Translations under genes and position numbers: made by a program
Shown: positions 16,598-30,256 of the stretch, piece after piece
How the letters are laid out: every line of letters starts with the position of its first letter
Position numbering within the stretch: position 1 is the first letter of the stretch
The notes under the pieces: model-generated
What the model was told of the DNA's origin: nothing
Database searches by the model: none
What the model saw: the letters and a program-made list of their open reading frames with translations, nothing else
Assembly (NCBI RefSeq): GCF_018271975.1
Contig: NZ_JAGUCN010000008.1
Location: 1 to 64,000, forward strand
DNA length: 64,000 bases
From: Carboxylicivirga mesophila
GTDB lineage: Bacteria; Bacteroidota; Bacteroidia; Bacteroidales; Marinilabiliaceae
Direction of reading: 5' to 3'

Positions 16598-19500
16598 TTA
16601 TTTGAACTCGGAAGGATTCTTTCCCAGTTGTTTCTTAAAGCTTTCCCTGAAATACTTTAAATCGTTAAAACCAATGTAGAAAGCAGCCTCTGATACATTC
16701 ATGCCCTGCGCAATTAATTCGGCGCTTTTTTTGATTTTAACACTTCTGACAAATGCGTTGATAGACAATCCTGTGAGGCTTTTTATTTTGCGATATAAAG
16801 TGGTGCGGCTAAAACCCAATTCAGAGGCCAGTTCGAAAACGGATACTTCGCTGGTCAGGTATTTATCCAGCACGTACTGTTCAACCCGGTTCAGAAATTC
16901 CATTTCCTTATCGGGCTCACTAGGCTCATCATGTGGTTTTTGCTTGCCCCCGTTATTCGTTGAAAAATAGTTGAATAGTTTAATGCGGTTATCCAGTATT
17001 GTTTTAATGCGTGCCTGAAGTACGGCAATTTTAAATGGCTTGGAGATATAGTCATCAGCACCGGCATTAAGTCCTTCAATTTCATCATTTGAAGTGCCTT
17101 TAGCCGTTAGCAAAATAATGGGGATGTGACTGGTTTGTTCATCGGCCTTTAGGGTGTTGCAAAGTTCAGTGCCCGATATCCCAGGCATCATAATATCCGA
17201 AATTATCAGGTTGGGACTGTATTCTCTGGCAAAATCAATGCCTTCTTGCCCATCAGTAGCGGTTAGTATTTTGTAATCGCTTTTAAGTTTATCACTCAAT
17301 AATTCCAATATTTCCAGGTTGTCATCTACCAGCAGGATGACCTGTTCGTTATCTTTTATTTCTATTTTCGATGTTCTAAGCTGAGGTTTGGTCTCATTGT
17401 TTTCTGCTGTTGCGCTATCATAGAATTGATTGGCTGTAAAATGCTTGTTTCCTTTTAGAAACTTAACTGAGAACACCGAACCTTTGCCTACCATGCTTTC
17501 TACAGTAATGGTGGCGTGGTGGAGGTTAATCAATGATTTGGTTAAAGCCAGGCCAATGCCGGTGTTGGTTGATTTATTATCCAGTTTATAGTAGCGTTTA
17601 AATATTTTGTTCTGAATGTTACGTGGGATGCCTCTGCCCGAGTCTTCTACTTTAAGCACAATGTATTGATCATCCTCATCCACACTTAATATGATAGTAC
17701 CTTCTGAAGGAGTGTGTTTAAATGCATTGGATAATAGGTTGTTAAGTATCATTGAAAACTTATCAATATCTACCCATAAAGTCACGTCTGCAATAGGCAG
17801 TTGCAACTTGAGGTTGACCGAATTGTGCCTGGCCATCTCACGGAAGCCTTGTAGAAACTCACTTAGGTAACCATTCAGGTGAACCTCACTCACAGCTAGT
17901 TTGGAAACACCGGTTTCAACTTGCCTGAATTCGAGTATTTTATTAACCAGTTCAATCAGCCGGTTGGAATTTGTTAAGGCAACATCAATCGATTTCCTGA
18001 TTTTTGGGTAGGTGTTTTTCAGTACTGCCAATTCTTCCAGAGCTACGTTGATAATGGTTAGCGGTGTGCGCAGTTCATGTGAGATATTAGTAAAGAATTC
18101 CAATCGCTCGTCGTGTAATTTACCTTCTTTTAAGCGGAGTTTTTGTTCATATTTTAGCCGGTTTTTAATCTTATATTGTTGAACACGGTATCTGAATATG
18201 CCGAAAACAATAAGGATTAGTAACAGCAAATACACACCAAAGGCAATCTTTGTTTTCCAATAGGGTGGAGTCATGAATATTTGGAGTGTGGCTTCATCGC
18301 TTATATAACCGGCTTTATCGGTGCTTCTTACCCTGAAGGTGTACTCTCCGGGAGGCAGGTTACGATAGGTGGCTGATTGTTCTAAGCCACAGATGTTCCA
18401 AGTTTTATCATAGCCTTCCAATATATACTGATAGACCACATCTGCCGATGAGGGGTATCTTACCAGCTGAAAATCAATAGTAAATATGGTGTGATGATAA
18501 TTTAGATGGATATCAGGATTAAACTCAATGCTTTGTTGGATTATGTCCTGTGATTCAACGGATACATCCTGGTTCAGCACCTTCAGACTTGTGAATCGCA
18601 CATTAGAAGGTTTTTGAGCAGGTTTAAAATCTTGAGGATTAAACAGGTTGACACCCTTAATGCCACCAAAAATGAATATGCCGGAATTAGTAATGATGCC
18701 AGATCCATTATGAAATTCTTCGGATTGAACACCTTGATTCCAATCGTAGTTAATGAATTTCTCAGATGTAATATCAAATTGTGATATGCCACTGTTGGTA
18801 CTCATCCATAGGGTGTTGGGTTGGTTGCTTAGTATCTTGTGAATTTTATTGTTGCTTAGACCATCTGAAGTTTTGTAGCTGTGAAATGTTTCCGATTGGA
18901 TATCAAAGCGGCATAAGCCAGAGTTGGCTGTTCCCATCCAAATGCACTCAGCATTGTTTGAATACAATGAGAAGATGATTGGAGGGCTTTTGTGGTCTGC
19001 TACATCGGTGGGAACATCAAATCGCTTGATTTTTTGATTAATCAGGTTTAGACCAATAAGCCCATTACCGTATGTTCCAATCCATAGGGTATTATTTACC
19101 TTGATAAGGGCTCTTACATCCTCATTTGTAATTGCAGGGTGTTGAATAAAGCGATCGGTTTTTCGGTTGTAGTAGCATATACCTCCCTGGTTCAGGCCCA
19201 CCCATAGGGTACGCTCATTATCTTCATAGAGGCACCTGATGTCATTAACCGGAATATCATGAGGTGCTTTATAGGCTTTAAATGAATTTGTTGCAGGTAA
19301 GTAGCGGTTGATGCCACCTTCATATGTTCCTAACCAGATAGTGCCCTGGTGGTCAGTACAGGCACTAATAATCGCATCATCTGATAATGAGGAACGATTG
19401 TTTTCAATGTGTTTGAAATGTTGAGTAAGGCCTTTGGGGCTTGACCACACATTCACTCCATCGCCGTCGGTTCCCAACCAAATATCCCCATTTTTTGCTT

Positions 19501-20635
19501 CCGTTATGCCCCACACCTTGTCATACGAAAGTGAGTTGCTAATGCCTGGCTGATGCTGCAGGTGTGAGAACCTGTTTTCACGATTTTCAACATAATTGAG
19601 CCCACCTCCATGAGTGCCGACCCACATATCCTGGTTCTTATCCTGATAGATGCTCAGGACCGTTCTGTAGGATAAGCTGCCTTTATCATAACTGGAGGTG
19701 TAGCCTGAAAAGCTCGCCGCAGGCCCATGCTGTATAATATCAGAACACTTTGCGATGGATAATCCGCCATCCCGTGTTCCCATCCAAATGTTTTCATTGT
19801 GATCAATGTAAAGGGCAATCACATCATTGTCTGGTAAAAAGTTAGGCTTCTTTTTGTTGTAGAAATAGTTACTGACCTGCCTGGTTTCGAGGTTCAGGTA
19901 TGACAGCCCCTGCTTGCTGCCTATCCATAAGCCACTGTTATTATCCAGCACCATGGTATTAATATTTCTCGGAATGGTTTGTTCATTGGTATAAGCCGAA
20001 AAGCTTTGATTTTTCCAATCTGACAGGTTAAAAATATCAATACCATTGTCCCAATATCCAATAATCAATAGTGAGTCCTCATACAATTCCAGGCAGCTGA
20101 TACGGTCTGATGAAAGGGACGTTTCGATATCAGGATCTTCATACAGATAGCTGAAAGCTTTATCGTGCTTTTTTTTATAACTGATACCAGCATAGTAGGA
20201 ACTGATATAGATGTCACCGGTATTCGTCTCGACAATATCAGTAGGTGAGGCATCGGCCAAATCACCGTCATCATGGGCCGAAATCCGTGTGATTTTCTGC
20301 AGCTTCAGGTCAAAGTAATCCAGCCCATGGGCGGTCATAATATATAAGTTGCCTTTATGATCCAGGAACAGGTTTTGAATGGTATTGTCAGATAAAGAAG
20401 CAGAGTCATTGGGTATGGACTTAAATACTTTGAAATTCTCACCATCATAGCGGCAAAGACCATCATTCGTACCAATCCATATGAAGTCCAGCGAATCCTG
20501 AATGATCGTGGAAATAGAGCTGCCGGGTAAGCCATCTTTCATTCTCAGGTTTCTAAAGTAGAGACTATCGGTAGATTCTTTGGCAGAAAGGACATGGGTA
20601 ATGAGTAATATGGAGAGCAGGAATATCTGTTTCAC
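16598..20635 (-). CDS. Hybrid two-component system regulator of PUL 1
   Basis: 1345 residues. Signal peptide, then a periplasmic two-component-propeller region (about 22-700) with repeated blocks such as IWIGTNDGLCRYDG and IWMGTRDGGLS, a Y_Y_Y domain (about 715-787) and one transmembrane helix (about 796-815). Next come a HisKA domain with the phospho-acceptor in NISHELRTP (His about 853), a HATPase (about 945-1062, DSGRGIP), a receiver (from VILLVDD at 1099; Asp about 1147 in ISDIMMPG) and an AraC-type DNA-binding domain (about 1250-1345). Such proteins bind an imported oligosaccharide in the periplasm and activate their PUL. The gene diverges from the SusC gene (264-base gap). Confidence 0.93.
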   Translation of the reverse strand: MKQIFLLSILLITHVLSAKESTDSLYFRNLRMKDGLPGSSISTIIQDSLDFIWIGTNDGLCRYDGENFKVFKSIPNDSASLSDNTIQNLFLDHKGNLYIMTAHGLDYFDLKLQKITRISAHDDGDLADASPTDIVETNTGDIYISSYYAGISYKKKHDKAFSYLYEDPDIETSLSSDRISCLELYEDSLLIIGYWDNGIDIFNLSDWKNQSFSAYTNEQTIPRNINTMVLDNNSGLWIGSKQGLSYLNLETRQVSNYFYNKKKPNFLPDNDVIALYIDHNENIWMGTRDGGLSIAKCSDIIQHGPAASFSGYTSSYDKGSLSYRTVLSIYQDKNQDMWVGTHGGGLNYVENRENRFSHLQHQPGISNSLSYDKVWGITEAKNGDIWLGTDGDGVNVWSSPKGLTQHFKHIENNRSSLSDDAIISACTDHQGTIWLGTYEGGINRYLPATNSFKAYKAPHDIPVNDIRCLYEDNERTLWVGLNQGGICYYNRKTDRFIQHPAITNEDVRALIKVNNTLWIGTYGNGLIGLNLINQKIKRFDVPTDVADHKSPPIIFSLYSNNAECIWMGTANSGLCRFDIQSETFHSYKTSDGLSNNKIHKILSNQPNTLWMSTNSGISQFDITSEKFINYDWNQGVQSEEFHNGSGIITNSGIFIFGGIKGVNLFNPQDFKPAQKPSNVRFTSLKVLNQDVSVESQDIIQQSIEFNPDIHLNYHHTIFTIDFQLVRYPSSADVVYQYILEGYDKTWNICGLEQSATYRNLPPGEYTFRVRSTDKAGYISDEATLQIFMTPPYWKTKIAFGVYLLLLILIVFGIFRYRVQQYKIKNRLKYEQKLRLKEGKLHDERLEFFTNISHELRTPLTIINVALEELAVLKNTYPKIRKSIDVALTNSNRLIELVNKILEFRQVETGVSKLAVSEVHLNGYLSEFLQGFREMARHNSVNLKLQLPIADVTLWVDIDKFSMILNNLLSNAFKHTPSEGTIILSVDEDDQYIVLKVEDSGRGIPRNIQNKIFKRYYKLDNKSTNTGIGLALTKSLINLHHATITVESMVGKGSVFSVKFLKGNKHFTANQFYDSATAENNETKPQLRTSKIEIKDNEQVILLVDDNLEILELLSDKLKSDYKILTATDGQEGIDFAREYSPNLIISDIMMPGISGTELCNTLKADEQTSHIPIILLTAKGTSNDEIEGLNAGADDYISKPFKIAVLQARIKTILDNRIKLFNYFSTNNGGKQKPHDEPSEPDKEMEFLNRVEQYVLDKYLTSEVSVFELASELGFSRTTLYRKIKSLTGLSINAFVRSVKIKKSAELIAQGMNVSEAAFYIGFNDLKYFRESFKKQLGKNPSEFK

Positions 20636-20761
20636 AAGTATTTTTATTTCAAATGTATAAAAACTGAAGGTATTATAGGCTCATCAAAGATTCAGGGGGA
20701 TAGGGGGTGATTGGTCTTTTGTATGGGTATTCTGTTCATCCTTTTAAAATTTAGATATGAT

Positions 20762-20828
20762 TGGACAAAAGGGCTTTCTAAATGGACAATTTGCCTATTT
20801 TGTGTTGCACAGTGTTTGAATAGGTTTG
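20762..20828 (+). promoter_or_regulatory. PUL 1 SusC promoter and predicted regulator operator
   Basis: TTTG (20799-20802), 18 bases, then TAGGTTTG (20821-20828) closely matches the Bacteroidota sigma-factor consensus (TTTG-N19-TAnnTTTG). Two direct TGGACA copies (20762-20767 and 20783-20788) are 21 bases apart, two helical turns, and the nearer one ends 32 bases before the -7 box. Predicted 5' leader is about 65 bases. The operator reading is inference, supported by the matching site at 16458-16485. Confidence 0.7.
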
Positions 20829-20899
20829 TAGTTGTTGATTGACTAATAGCTAAACAAGATTCAAAAGACTATTTAATAATTAAAAAATTCAAGCAGACT

Positions 20900-23800
20900 A
20901 TGAAAAAAATATCCAGGCACTATCAGGTGCTATTATTAGTTCTACTGCTTAATGTGTTGACTATGCCCTATGCTTTGGGGCAGGAATTAACCATAACCGG
21001 TAGTGTTAAATCTGGAGATGAGCTTCTGCCGGGTGTCTCTATTAGTATAAAGGGCACCACTGTTGGCACCATCACTAACATGGATGGTGACTATTCGATT
21101 CAGGCTAAAGCAGATGATATTCTGGTTTTTAGTTTTATTGGGTTCAAAACGGTTGAAGAGGCAGTGGCCGGCCGAAAAGAAATAAACATCAACCTTGAAG
21201 AAGAAGCGACAGAATTAAGTGAGGTGATTGCTATTGGTTATGGCTCAGTTCAGAAGAAAGATCTGACCAGTGCTATTTCAACCGTCAAAGGAGATGAACT
21301 GGCTAAGCGTAACGTAGCTAATGTATCCCAAGCTTTACAGGGGCAACTGGCAGGTGTTCAGGTGTCTTCCAATGGTGGTTCGCCAGGTAGTGAAGCCTCT
21401 ATTTTAATTAGAGGAATATCAACTATCAACAATAACAATCCTTTGTATGTGGTTGATGATGTACCCATGGACGATATCAGTTGGTTAAATCCTAAAGATA
21501 TTGAGAATGTACAGGTGTTGAAGGATGCTTCAGCCAGTGCTATTTTTGGTTCAAGGGCCTCCAATGGGGTCATTGTTATTGAAACCAAGAAAGCCAAAGA
21601 TGGACGTACGAATATCTCCATTGATGCAACGTACAGTATACAGGATGCGGCTAAAAAACCGGATATGGCTAATGCTACTGAATATGCTAAAATAGTTAAT
21701 AAAGCAGCTGCCAATTCAGGTTTAGATGCACCTTTTGCCGATCCTGAGGCTTTTGGAAAGGGGACCAACTGGTGGGATGAAGTAACCCAACTGGCACCGA
21801 TACAAAACTACTCACTCAGTATAAATAAGGGTACCGAGGATATGAAGATAGCCTCCGGCTTCTCCTACTTCAACCAGGATGGATTGGTAAAAGGCGGTGG
21901 ATATGAGCGCATCACCATGAAGCTGAATACCGAATATAAACTAGCCAAGTGGTTATCCGTTGGGCAGAATTTAAGCCTGAGTAAGGATAAGACGGATAAC
22001 GGTCCTAACCTGGTATGGGATGTGCAACGTGTTGAGCCAAATATACCGGTTTATCTGCCCGATTATGAGCAGGAAGGTAAGAACGAGTATAGTATCTATC
22101 ATCCGACATTGTATACGGATGTGCCCAATCCAATGGGAACGCTGGCTCGCTCTTTCAGCGGAACAGATTATTTACGAACCATTGGTAATGTATTCGCCAA
22201 TTTTGATATAGGGCACGGAATAACTGCTGAAAGCAAATTTGCTTTTTACCTGAGTGAATGGGAAAATAATGATTTTGGTCCAACTTATTTTATCGAGTCT
22301 ACAGACTATACAAATGAGAATTGGGTGACACGGAGTCATAATAACCGAACACAATATACCTGGAACAACCTGGTGCACTATAAAACGCAACTGAACGAAC
22401 ATCGCTTAAATTTAACAGCCGGTATGACCATGGAAAGTGATGAAAACCGTTACTTATACGGTGAGGGGTATAATGCACCAAATAATCATCCCGACCTACG
22501 CTACATTGATTCAACCGAGGATACCAAACGTTTTGCTTCAGGCAGTAACAATAAAAGTACCCGTCAATCATTTCTGGCACGTGCCAATTATTCATTTGGT
22601 GACAAATACTTGTTGACTGCTTCTTTTAGAGCAGATGCTTCATCCAGATTTAATAAAGAGAACCGTTGGGGCTATTTTCCATCAGTATCGGGCGCATGGA
22701 ACCTGTCAGAAGAGGGATTTATGAGCGATGTTGCCTGGTTGAGTCAGGCCAAATTAAGAGCCGGCTGGGGACAAGTGGGAAATGACAACATTAATAACGA
22801 TGCCTTATTAACAACTTTAGGAAGAACTGTATATGTATTTGGTACCGAGCGTGAAATTAGCCTGGGCCAGGCACCAGCTTCGGTAGGTAATGCCGATTTG
22901 CAATGGGAAACAGTAGAGGATATGAACATTGGAGCCGATCTTGGTTTTTGGAATCAGCGATTAACAGCTTCTGTCGATTACTTTGAACGACGTTCAAAAG
23001 ATATGCTTTTGGCGACCTCTATTCCATATTATCTGGGCTCGGCCTGGAGCACGCCGTATGCAAATATTGGGACTTTAACTACAAAGGGATTTGAGGTCAT
23101 TCTTACCTATCGAAAAGAATATGCGTCCGGCTTTAGCATGACTCACTCTTTGAATGTATCAAAAGCCAGTAGTAAAATTACCAAGTTAGTTGAAGGAGAA
23201 GCTATTTGGAGTGGAAATCATCAGCGTCTCGAAAATTTAACCCGCACAGTAGAGAATGGTGTTGCCGGTGAATTTTATGGGATGGTGACCGATGGTATTT
23301 TCCAGAATGAAAGCGAGGTGATTAACTATACTGATGAGTTTGGTAATGTTTTGCAACCCCATGCTCAACCAGGTGACATGCGTTTCAGGGATGTGAATGG
23401 CGATGGAAAAATAAATGCCGATGACCGCGCTGTTATTGGTAATCCGGAAGCTGACTTCACTTTCGGTATCAATATGAATTTCGGATATAAAAACTTTGAT
23501 CTGAGTATGTTATTTACAGGTTCGTATGGCAATGATGTGTTGAATGCGGTGAAACCATATGCAGGAACAGGAAGTGAGCGTTACAACTCATTTGCCGGGT
23601 TGTTAGACAAGGCCTGGGATGGCGAAGGTTCAAGTAATTCGCAACCTCGTCTGGCTGCTATTGACGATAACAACAACTTTATTTATTCCGATTATTACAT
23701 AGAGGATGGATCACATCTGCGCTTAAAATCTTTGCAGCTGGGGTATAACCTGCCGAAAGATTGGCTGGAGCGTGTTCAAATCAGTAATGCACGTTTATTT

Positions 23801-23944
23801 ATTGGTGGTGAAAACTTGTTTACGCTAACCAAGTTTGATGGCCTGGATGTGGACCTTGGTGGCAGTGCTCTCGAAAGAGGTATTGATTGGGGCCAGTATC
23901 CATTGCCTCGCATCTTTATGGTGGGTGCTAACATTTCATTTTAA
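20900..23944 (+). CDS. SusC-family TonB-dependent outer-membrane transporter (PUL 1)
   Basis: 1014 residues. Signal peptide (to about 28, ending LGQ), a carboxypeptidase-D-like regulatory domain (about 30-110), the SusC signature and plug (EVIAIGYGSVQKKDLT, then the plug to about 225) and a beta-barrel to the C-terminus, which ends in an aromatic residue (ANISF). Imports oligosaccharides energised by TonB. The Asp-rich loop DVNGDGKINADDRA is typical of the family. First gene of a plus-strand operon with SusD (17-base gap), GH2 and GH30. Transcribed from the promoter at 20799-20828. Confidence 0.95.
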   Translation: MKKISRHYQVLLLVLLLNVLTMPYALGQELTITGSVKSGDELLPGVSISIKGTTVGTITNMDGDYSIQAKADDILVFSFIGFKTVEEAVAGRKEININLEEEATELSEVIAIGYGSVQKKDLTSAISTVKGDELAKRNVANVSQALQGQLAGVQVSSNGGSPGSEASILIRGISTINNNNPLYVVDDVPMDDISWLNPKDIENVQVLKDASASAIFGSRASNGVIVIETKKAKDGRTNISIDATYSIQDAAKKPDMANATEYAKIVNKAAANSGLDAPFADPEAFGKGTNWWDEVTQLAPIQNYSLSINKGTEDMKIASGFSYFNQDGLVKGGGYERITMKLNTEYKLAKWLSVGQNLSLSKDKTDNGPNLVWDVQRVEPNIPVYLPDYEQEGKNEYSIYHPTLYTDVPNPMGTLARSFSGTDYLRTIGNVFANFDIGHGITAESKFAFYLSEWENNDFGPTYFIESTDYTNENWVTRSHNNRTQYTWNNLVHYKTQLNEHRLNLTAGMTMESDENRYLYGEGYNAPNNHPDLRYIDSTEDTKRFASGSNNKSTRQSFLARANYSFGDKYLLTASFRADASSRFNKENRWGYFPSVSGAWNLSEEGFMSDVAWLSQAKLRAGWGQVGNDNINNDALLTTLGRTVYVFGTEREISLGQAPASVGNADLQWETVEDMNIGADLGFWNQRLTASVDYFERRSKDMLLATSIPYYLGSAWSTPYANIGTLTTKGFEVILTYRKEYASGFSMTHSLNVSKASSKITKLVEGEAIWSGNHQRLENLTRTVENGVAGEFYGMVTDGIFQNESEVINYTDEFGNVLQPHAQPGDMRFRDVNGDGKINADDRAVIGNPEADFTFGINMNFGYKNFDLSMLFTGSYGNDVLNAVKPYAGTGSERYNSFAGLLDKAWDGEGSSNSQPRLAAIDDNNNFIYSDYYIEDGSHLRLKSLQLGYNLPKDWLERVQISNARLFIGGENLFTLTKFDGLDVDLGGSALERGIDWGQYPLPRIFMVGANISF

Positions 23945-23961
23945 CCTTTTGAATAATAAGA

Positions 23962-25500
23962 ATGATGATACGAAATATTCGAATTTTTATAGTACTAAGT
24001 ATACTTGCGGTGTTTGGGGCATCATGTAATGATTTTCTGGATCAGCCGATACTGGGAAAGCAGGTGCTGGAAAACTATTTTGCCAACGAAGATGAATGTT
24101 TGAAGGCACTCTCAGGATGCTATGCTTCATTAAGCCCCGAAGACTGGTGGGAAAATGATCTTTTCTACCTGGTGGGCGATATTTGTTCTGATGATGCATT
24201 TAAGGGTAACTCCCTAGAAGGTGACCAACGTGATTTTGGCGAACTGGCACGTTTTAATATTACTCCTCAAAATGAATGGATTCAATATAAATGGCAATAT
24301 GCCTACGAGCAGGTGTACCGTTGTAATCTGGTTATCAAAAACGTTCCTGACGCCCCTGTTAGTGATACTTTTAAAGCTCAGGTATTAGCCGAAGCAAAGT
24401 TTCTGCGGGCTTTTGCCTATTTTGAACTGGTGAAGAACTTTGGTGATGTGCCTCTTCTGCTAGAGCCATTAACGGTTAATGACCCTAAGCAGGAACGTGT
24501 GGCTGCAGCCTTAATCTGGGGACAAATTGAAAAGGACCTGAAGGAAGCAGCAGACGTATTACCGGAGCGTTCAGAACAAACTGCGTCAGCTATAGGCCGC
24601 GCAACTAAAGGGGCTGCTTTGGCATACCTGGCGAAGGCCTATGTTTATCAGGAGAAGTGGAGTGATGCGGAGCCATTGGCCAAACAAATCATTGATACAG
24701 GTGAGTATAACCTGAACGATCCTTTTACCAATGTTTGGAGTATTCATAATCCCAATGGCAATGGTTCTATTTTTGAAATCCAGACGGTATTTGATAATGT
24801 TTTGGATGCAGGTACAGTATTACCAGTCTTCACACGCAGCCGTGCCGATGGCGGATGGGGTTTTGCCACACCATCCAGTCACCTCGATAACTTTATGGCA
24901 GGCGATCCGCGCCGTAATGCAACCATTATTAAGCATGGTGATTATGTAGATGAGGATTATCCAAGCTATGATACTCAATTGTCGGAAAATGAAACGGGGC
25001 GCATCAACCGAAAATACTGGATAGCCTGGAATGATCGTCCTGCTCAATCGGAACATACGCGTACCCCACTTAACCACATTTTGTTTAGATACGCTGATTT
25101 ACTATTGCTGCATGCCGAAGCTGCCTGGCACAATGACCATGAGGGTGAAGCCATTGCTTCGGTGAATAAAGTAAGGCAACGCGTAGGGTTGAGTGGTATC
25201 AGTTCAACGGGTGAGCAGCTCTTACTTGATATTTATCACGAAAGACGGATGGAGCTGGCATTGGAAGGACATCGTTACTACGACCTGAAACGTCAAAAGG
25301 GCCTTAAATACCCTAACTCGCCGCGTCTCAGGGAGGTGATGGAGGAATTTGTGGATTATAATCTGGGTGCTAATTCAGATTATGACGCCGGTAACGCCAA
25401 AGGTCAATTGTTTGATGAAGATGTGCATGTATTGTTTCCTATTCCTCAGGCAGAGATTGACTTGTCGGAAGGCACTTTGAAACAGAATAGCGGATATTAA
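23962..25500 (+). CDS. SusD/RagB-family surface glycan-binding lipoprotein (PUL 1)
   Basis: 512 residues. Lipoprotein with lipobox FGASC followed by NDFLDQP, the standard SusD beginning. The N-terminal TPR-like region contains FLRAFAYFELVKNFGDVPLL, and the C-terminal RagB/SusD region contains RYADLLLLHAEA and ERRMELALEGHRYYDLKR, both hallmarks. Forms the lid on the SusC barrel and captures the glycan. Two adjacent ATG codons (23962, 23965) could serve as start. Confidence 0.95.
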   Translation: MMIRNIRIFIVLSILAVFGASCNDFLDQPILGKQVLENYFANEDECLKALSGCYASLSPEDWWENDLFYLVGDICSDDAFKGNSLEGDQRDFGELARFNITPQNEWIQYKWQYAYEQVYRCNLVIKNVPDAPVSDTFKAQVLAEAKFLRAFAYFELVKNFGDVPLLLEPLTVNDPKQERVAAALIWGQIEKDLKEAADVLPERSEQTASAIGRATKGAALAYLAKAYVYQEKWSDAEPLAKQIIDTGEYNLNDPFTNVWSIHNPNGNGSIFEIQTVFDNVLDAGTVLPVFTRSRADGGWGFATPSSHLDNFMAGDPRRNATIIKHGDYVDEDYPSYDTQLSENETGRINRKYWIAWNDRPAQSEHTRTPLNHILFRYADLLLLHAEAAWHNDHEGEAIASVNKVRQRVGLSGISSTGEQLLLDIYHERRMELALEGHRYYDLKRQKGLKYPNSPRLREVMEEFVDYNLGANSDYDAGNAKGQLFDEDVHVLFPIPQAEIDLSEGTLKQNSGY

Positions 25501-25503
25501 TAA

Positions 25504-28623
<3,120 letters not shown>

Positions 28624-28634
28624 TCAGGAGAAGT

Positions 28635-30227
28635 ATGAATAACAAGAAGCAACAAAAAATGATTTTAAAGATATATTTAGCATTGTTTATTGCCCTGTCC
28701 TCCTGTCAAAAGGAGGCGGGAAGCAAACCTGATGATGGCTCTGTACTAAAGCTGACTATTGAGGCTGCTGCTACGCGTCAGACGGTGCATGGCTTTGGGG
28801 CATCCGACGCCTGGAGTTGTCAGTTTGTTGGAAAAAACTGGCCCGAGGACAAAAAGGAACAAATGGCCGATTGGTTATTTAGTACAGAGCTGGATGCAGA
28901 AGGGCATCCGAAGGGTATAGGACTGAATACCTGGCGATTTAATATTGGGGCTGGTAGCTCTGAGCAGGGAACTGCCAGCGAGATAGAGGATGAGTGGCGA
29001 CGGGCTGAATCATTTATGACCGGCAAAGGTATTTATGATTGGAGTAAACACCAGGGCCAGCGTTGGTTTCTAAAAGCAGCTAAGGAAAGAGGTGTGAATC
29101 AGTTCATTGGTTTTGTTAACAGCCCTCCTGTTAGTCTCACTAAAAATGGGAAGGCGTTTTCTTCGGATAAAAATAGTTATAACCTGGTGGAAGAAAATTA
29201 TTCTCTCTTTGCCAATTACCTGGCTGATATTGCTATAAAACTTAACGAGCTGGATGAAGTTAAATTGAAATACATCAGTCCGTTTAATGAGCCACAGTGG
29301 GATTGGACCAACAAAAGCCAGGAGGGGACACCTGCCCAGAATACGGAGATTGCCACTGCAACAAGAGTGATTAATACTGTCTTTGAGCAAAAAGGTGTTG
29401 ATGCCTTGCTTGAGATACCAGAGTCGGCTCAATTAAATTTTATGTATGAGAATGGCGGAAAAGCAGGGAGAGGCTTTCAGGTTTATAGTTTCTTCGATCC
29501 TGCTTCATCAGAGTACCTGGGCAATCTTTCTAAAGTGGCACCCAAAATAGCAGCTCATAGCTATTATACTACCTGGCCGTTAACTGATATGACCACAACA
29601 CGGCGTAAAGTGCAGGACGCTATAAAAAGTAATCCGGAACCAGTCGAATTCTGGATGAGTGAATACTGCGTGTTGGAAAATAATTCGGAAATAGAAGGTA
29701 ATGGGCGCGACTTAGGCATGAAGACAGCCTTATACACCTCGCGTGTTATTTTTACCGATCTGGCTATAGCTAATGCTTCATCGTGGCAATGGTGGCTGGC
29801 CATCAGTCCCTATGATTACAAAGATGGATTGATTTACATTGATTATAATAAAAACGATGGGGCACTGTATGACTCTAAAACACTTTGGGCCTTGGGTAAC
29901 TATTCGCGTTTTATTAAGGATGGTATGCAGCGGGTGATGCTCACCAGAAGTGATGCAAAAACCGATGAACAATCACTTGCCGGAATTATGTCATGTGCAT
30001 TTGTTTCAACAGATAAAAGTCAGGCAACTATTGTTCTTACTAATTACCTTAATACGGAGGTTCCTGTGCAGTTTATGTTCAATGATGCCTCATTGAATGG
30101 CCCAATGAAAGTATACCTGACAGATGGTAGGAACGAAAATAACCTGGCTTTTCAGCAAGAAATTAATGAGGGAGAGCAGTTGATAATACCATCACGAAGT
30201 GTAGTTACCATTAGTAATGTTCAGTAA
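28635..30227 (+). CDS. GH30 lipoprotein, possibly endo-beta-1,6-galactanase
   Basis: 530 residues from the ATG at 28635, which has AGGAG a few bases upstream; the open frame reaches back to 28611 but would overlap the GH2 gene. Lipobox LSSC followed by QKEA. The GH30 barrel begins with VHGFGASDAWS. The acid/base is Glu 219 in FNEPQWDW and the nucleophile Glu 343 in WMSEYC; a C-terminal beta-sandwich ends the protein. The GFGASDAWS start differs from the glucanase-type GH30 proteins in PUL 2 and resembles the GH30_5-type endo-beta-1,6-galactanases, which fits the neighbouring GH2. The subfamily is from memory and needs a tree. Confidence 0.7.
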   Translation: MNNKKQQKMILKIYLALFIALSSCQKEAGSKPDDGSVLKLTIEAAATRQTVHGFGASDAWSCQFVGKNWPEDKKEQMADWLFSTELDAEGHPKGIGLNTWRFNIGAGSSEQGTASEIEDEWRRAESFMTGKGIYDWSKHQGQRWFLKAAKERGVNQFIGFVNSPPVSLTKNGKAFSSDKNSYNLVEENYSLFANYLADIAIKLNELDEVKLKYISPFNEPQWDWTNKSQEGTPAQNTEIATATRVINTVFEQKGVDALLEIPESAQLNFMYENGGKAGRGFQVYSFFDPASSEYLGNLSKVAPKIAAHSYYTTWPLTDMTTTRRKVQDAIKSNPEPVEFWMSEYCVLENNSEIEGNGRDLGMKTALYTSRVIFTDLAIANASSWQWWLAISPYDYKDGLIYIDYNKNDGALYDSKTLWALGNYSRFIKDGMQRVMLTRSDAKTDEQSLAGIMSCAFVSTDKSQATIVLTNYLNTEVPVQFMFNDASLNGPMKVYLTDGRNENNLAFQQEINEGEQLIIPSRSVVTISNVQ

Positions 30228-30256
30228 GGTTTTTTAGTAGCATTATTACAAATAAT

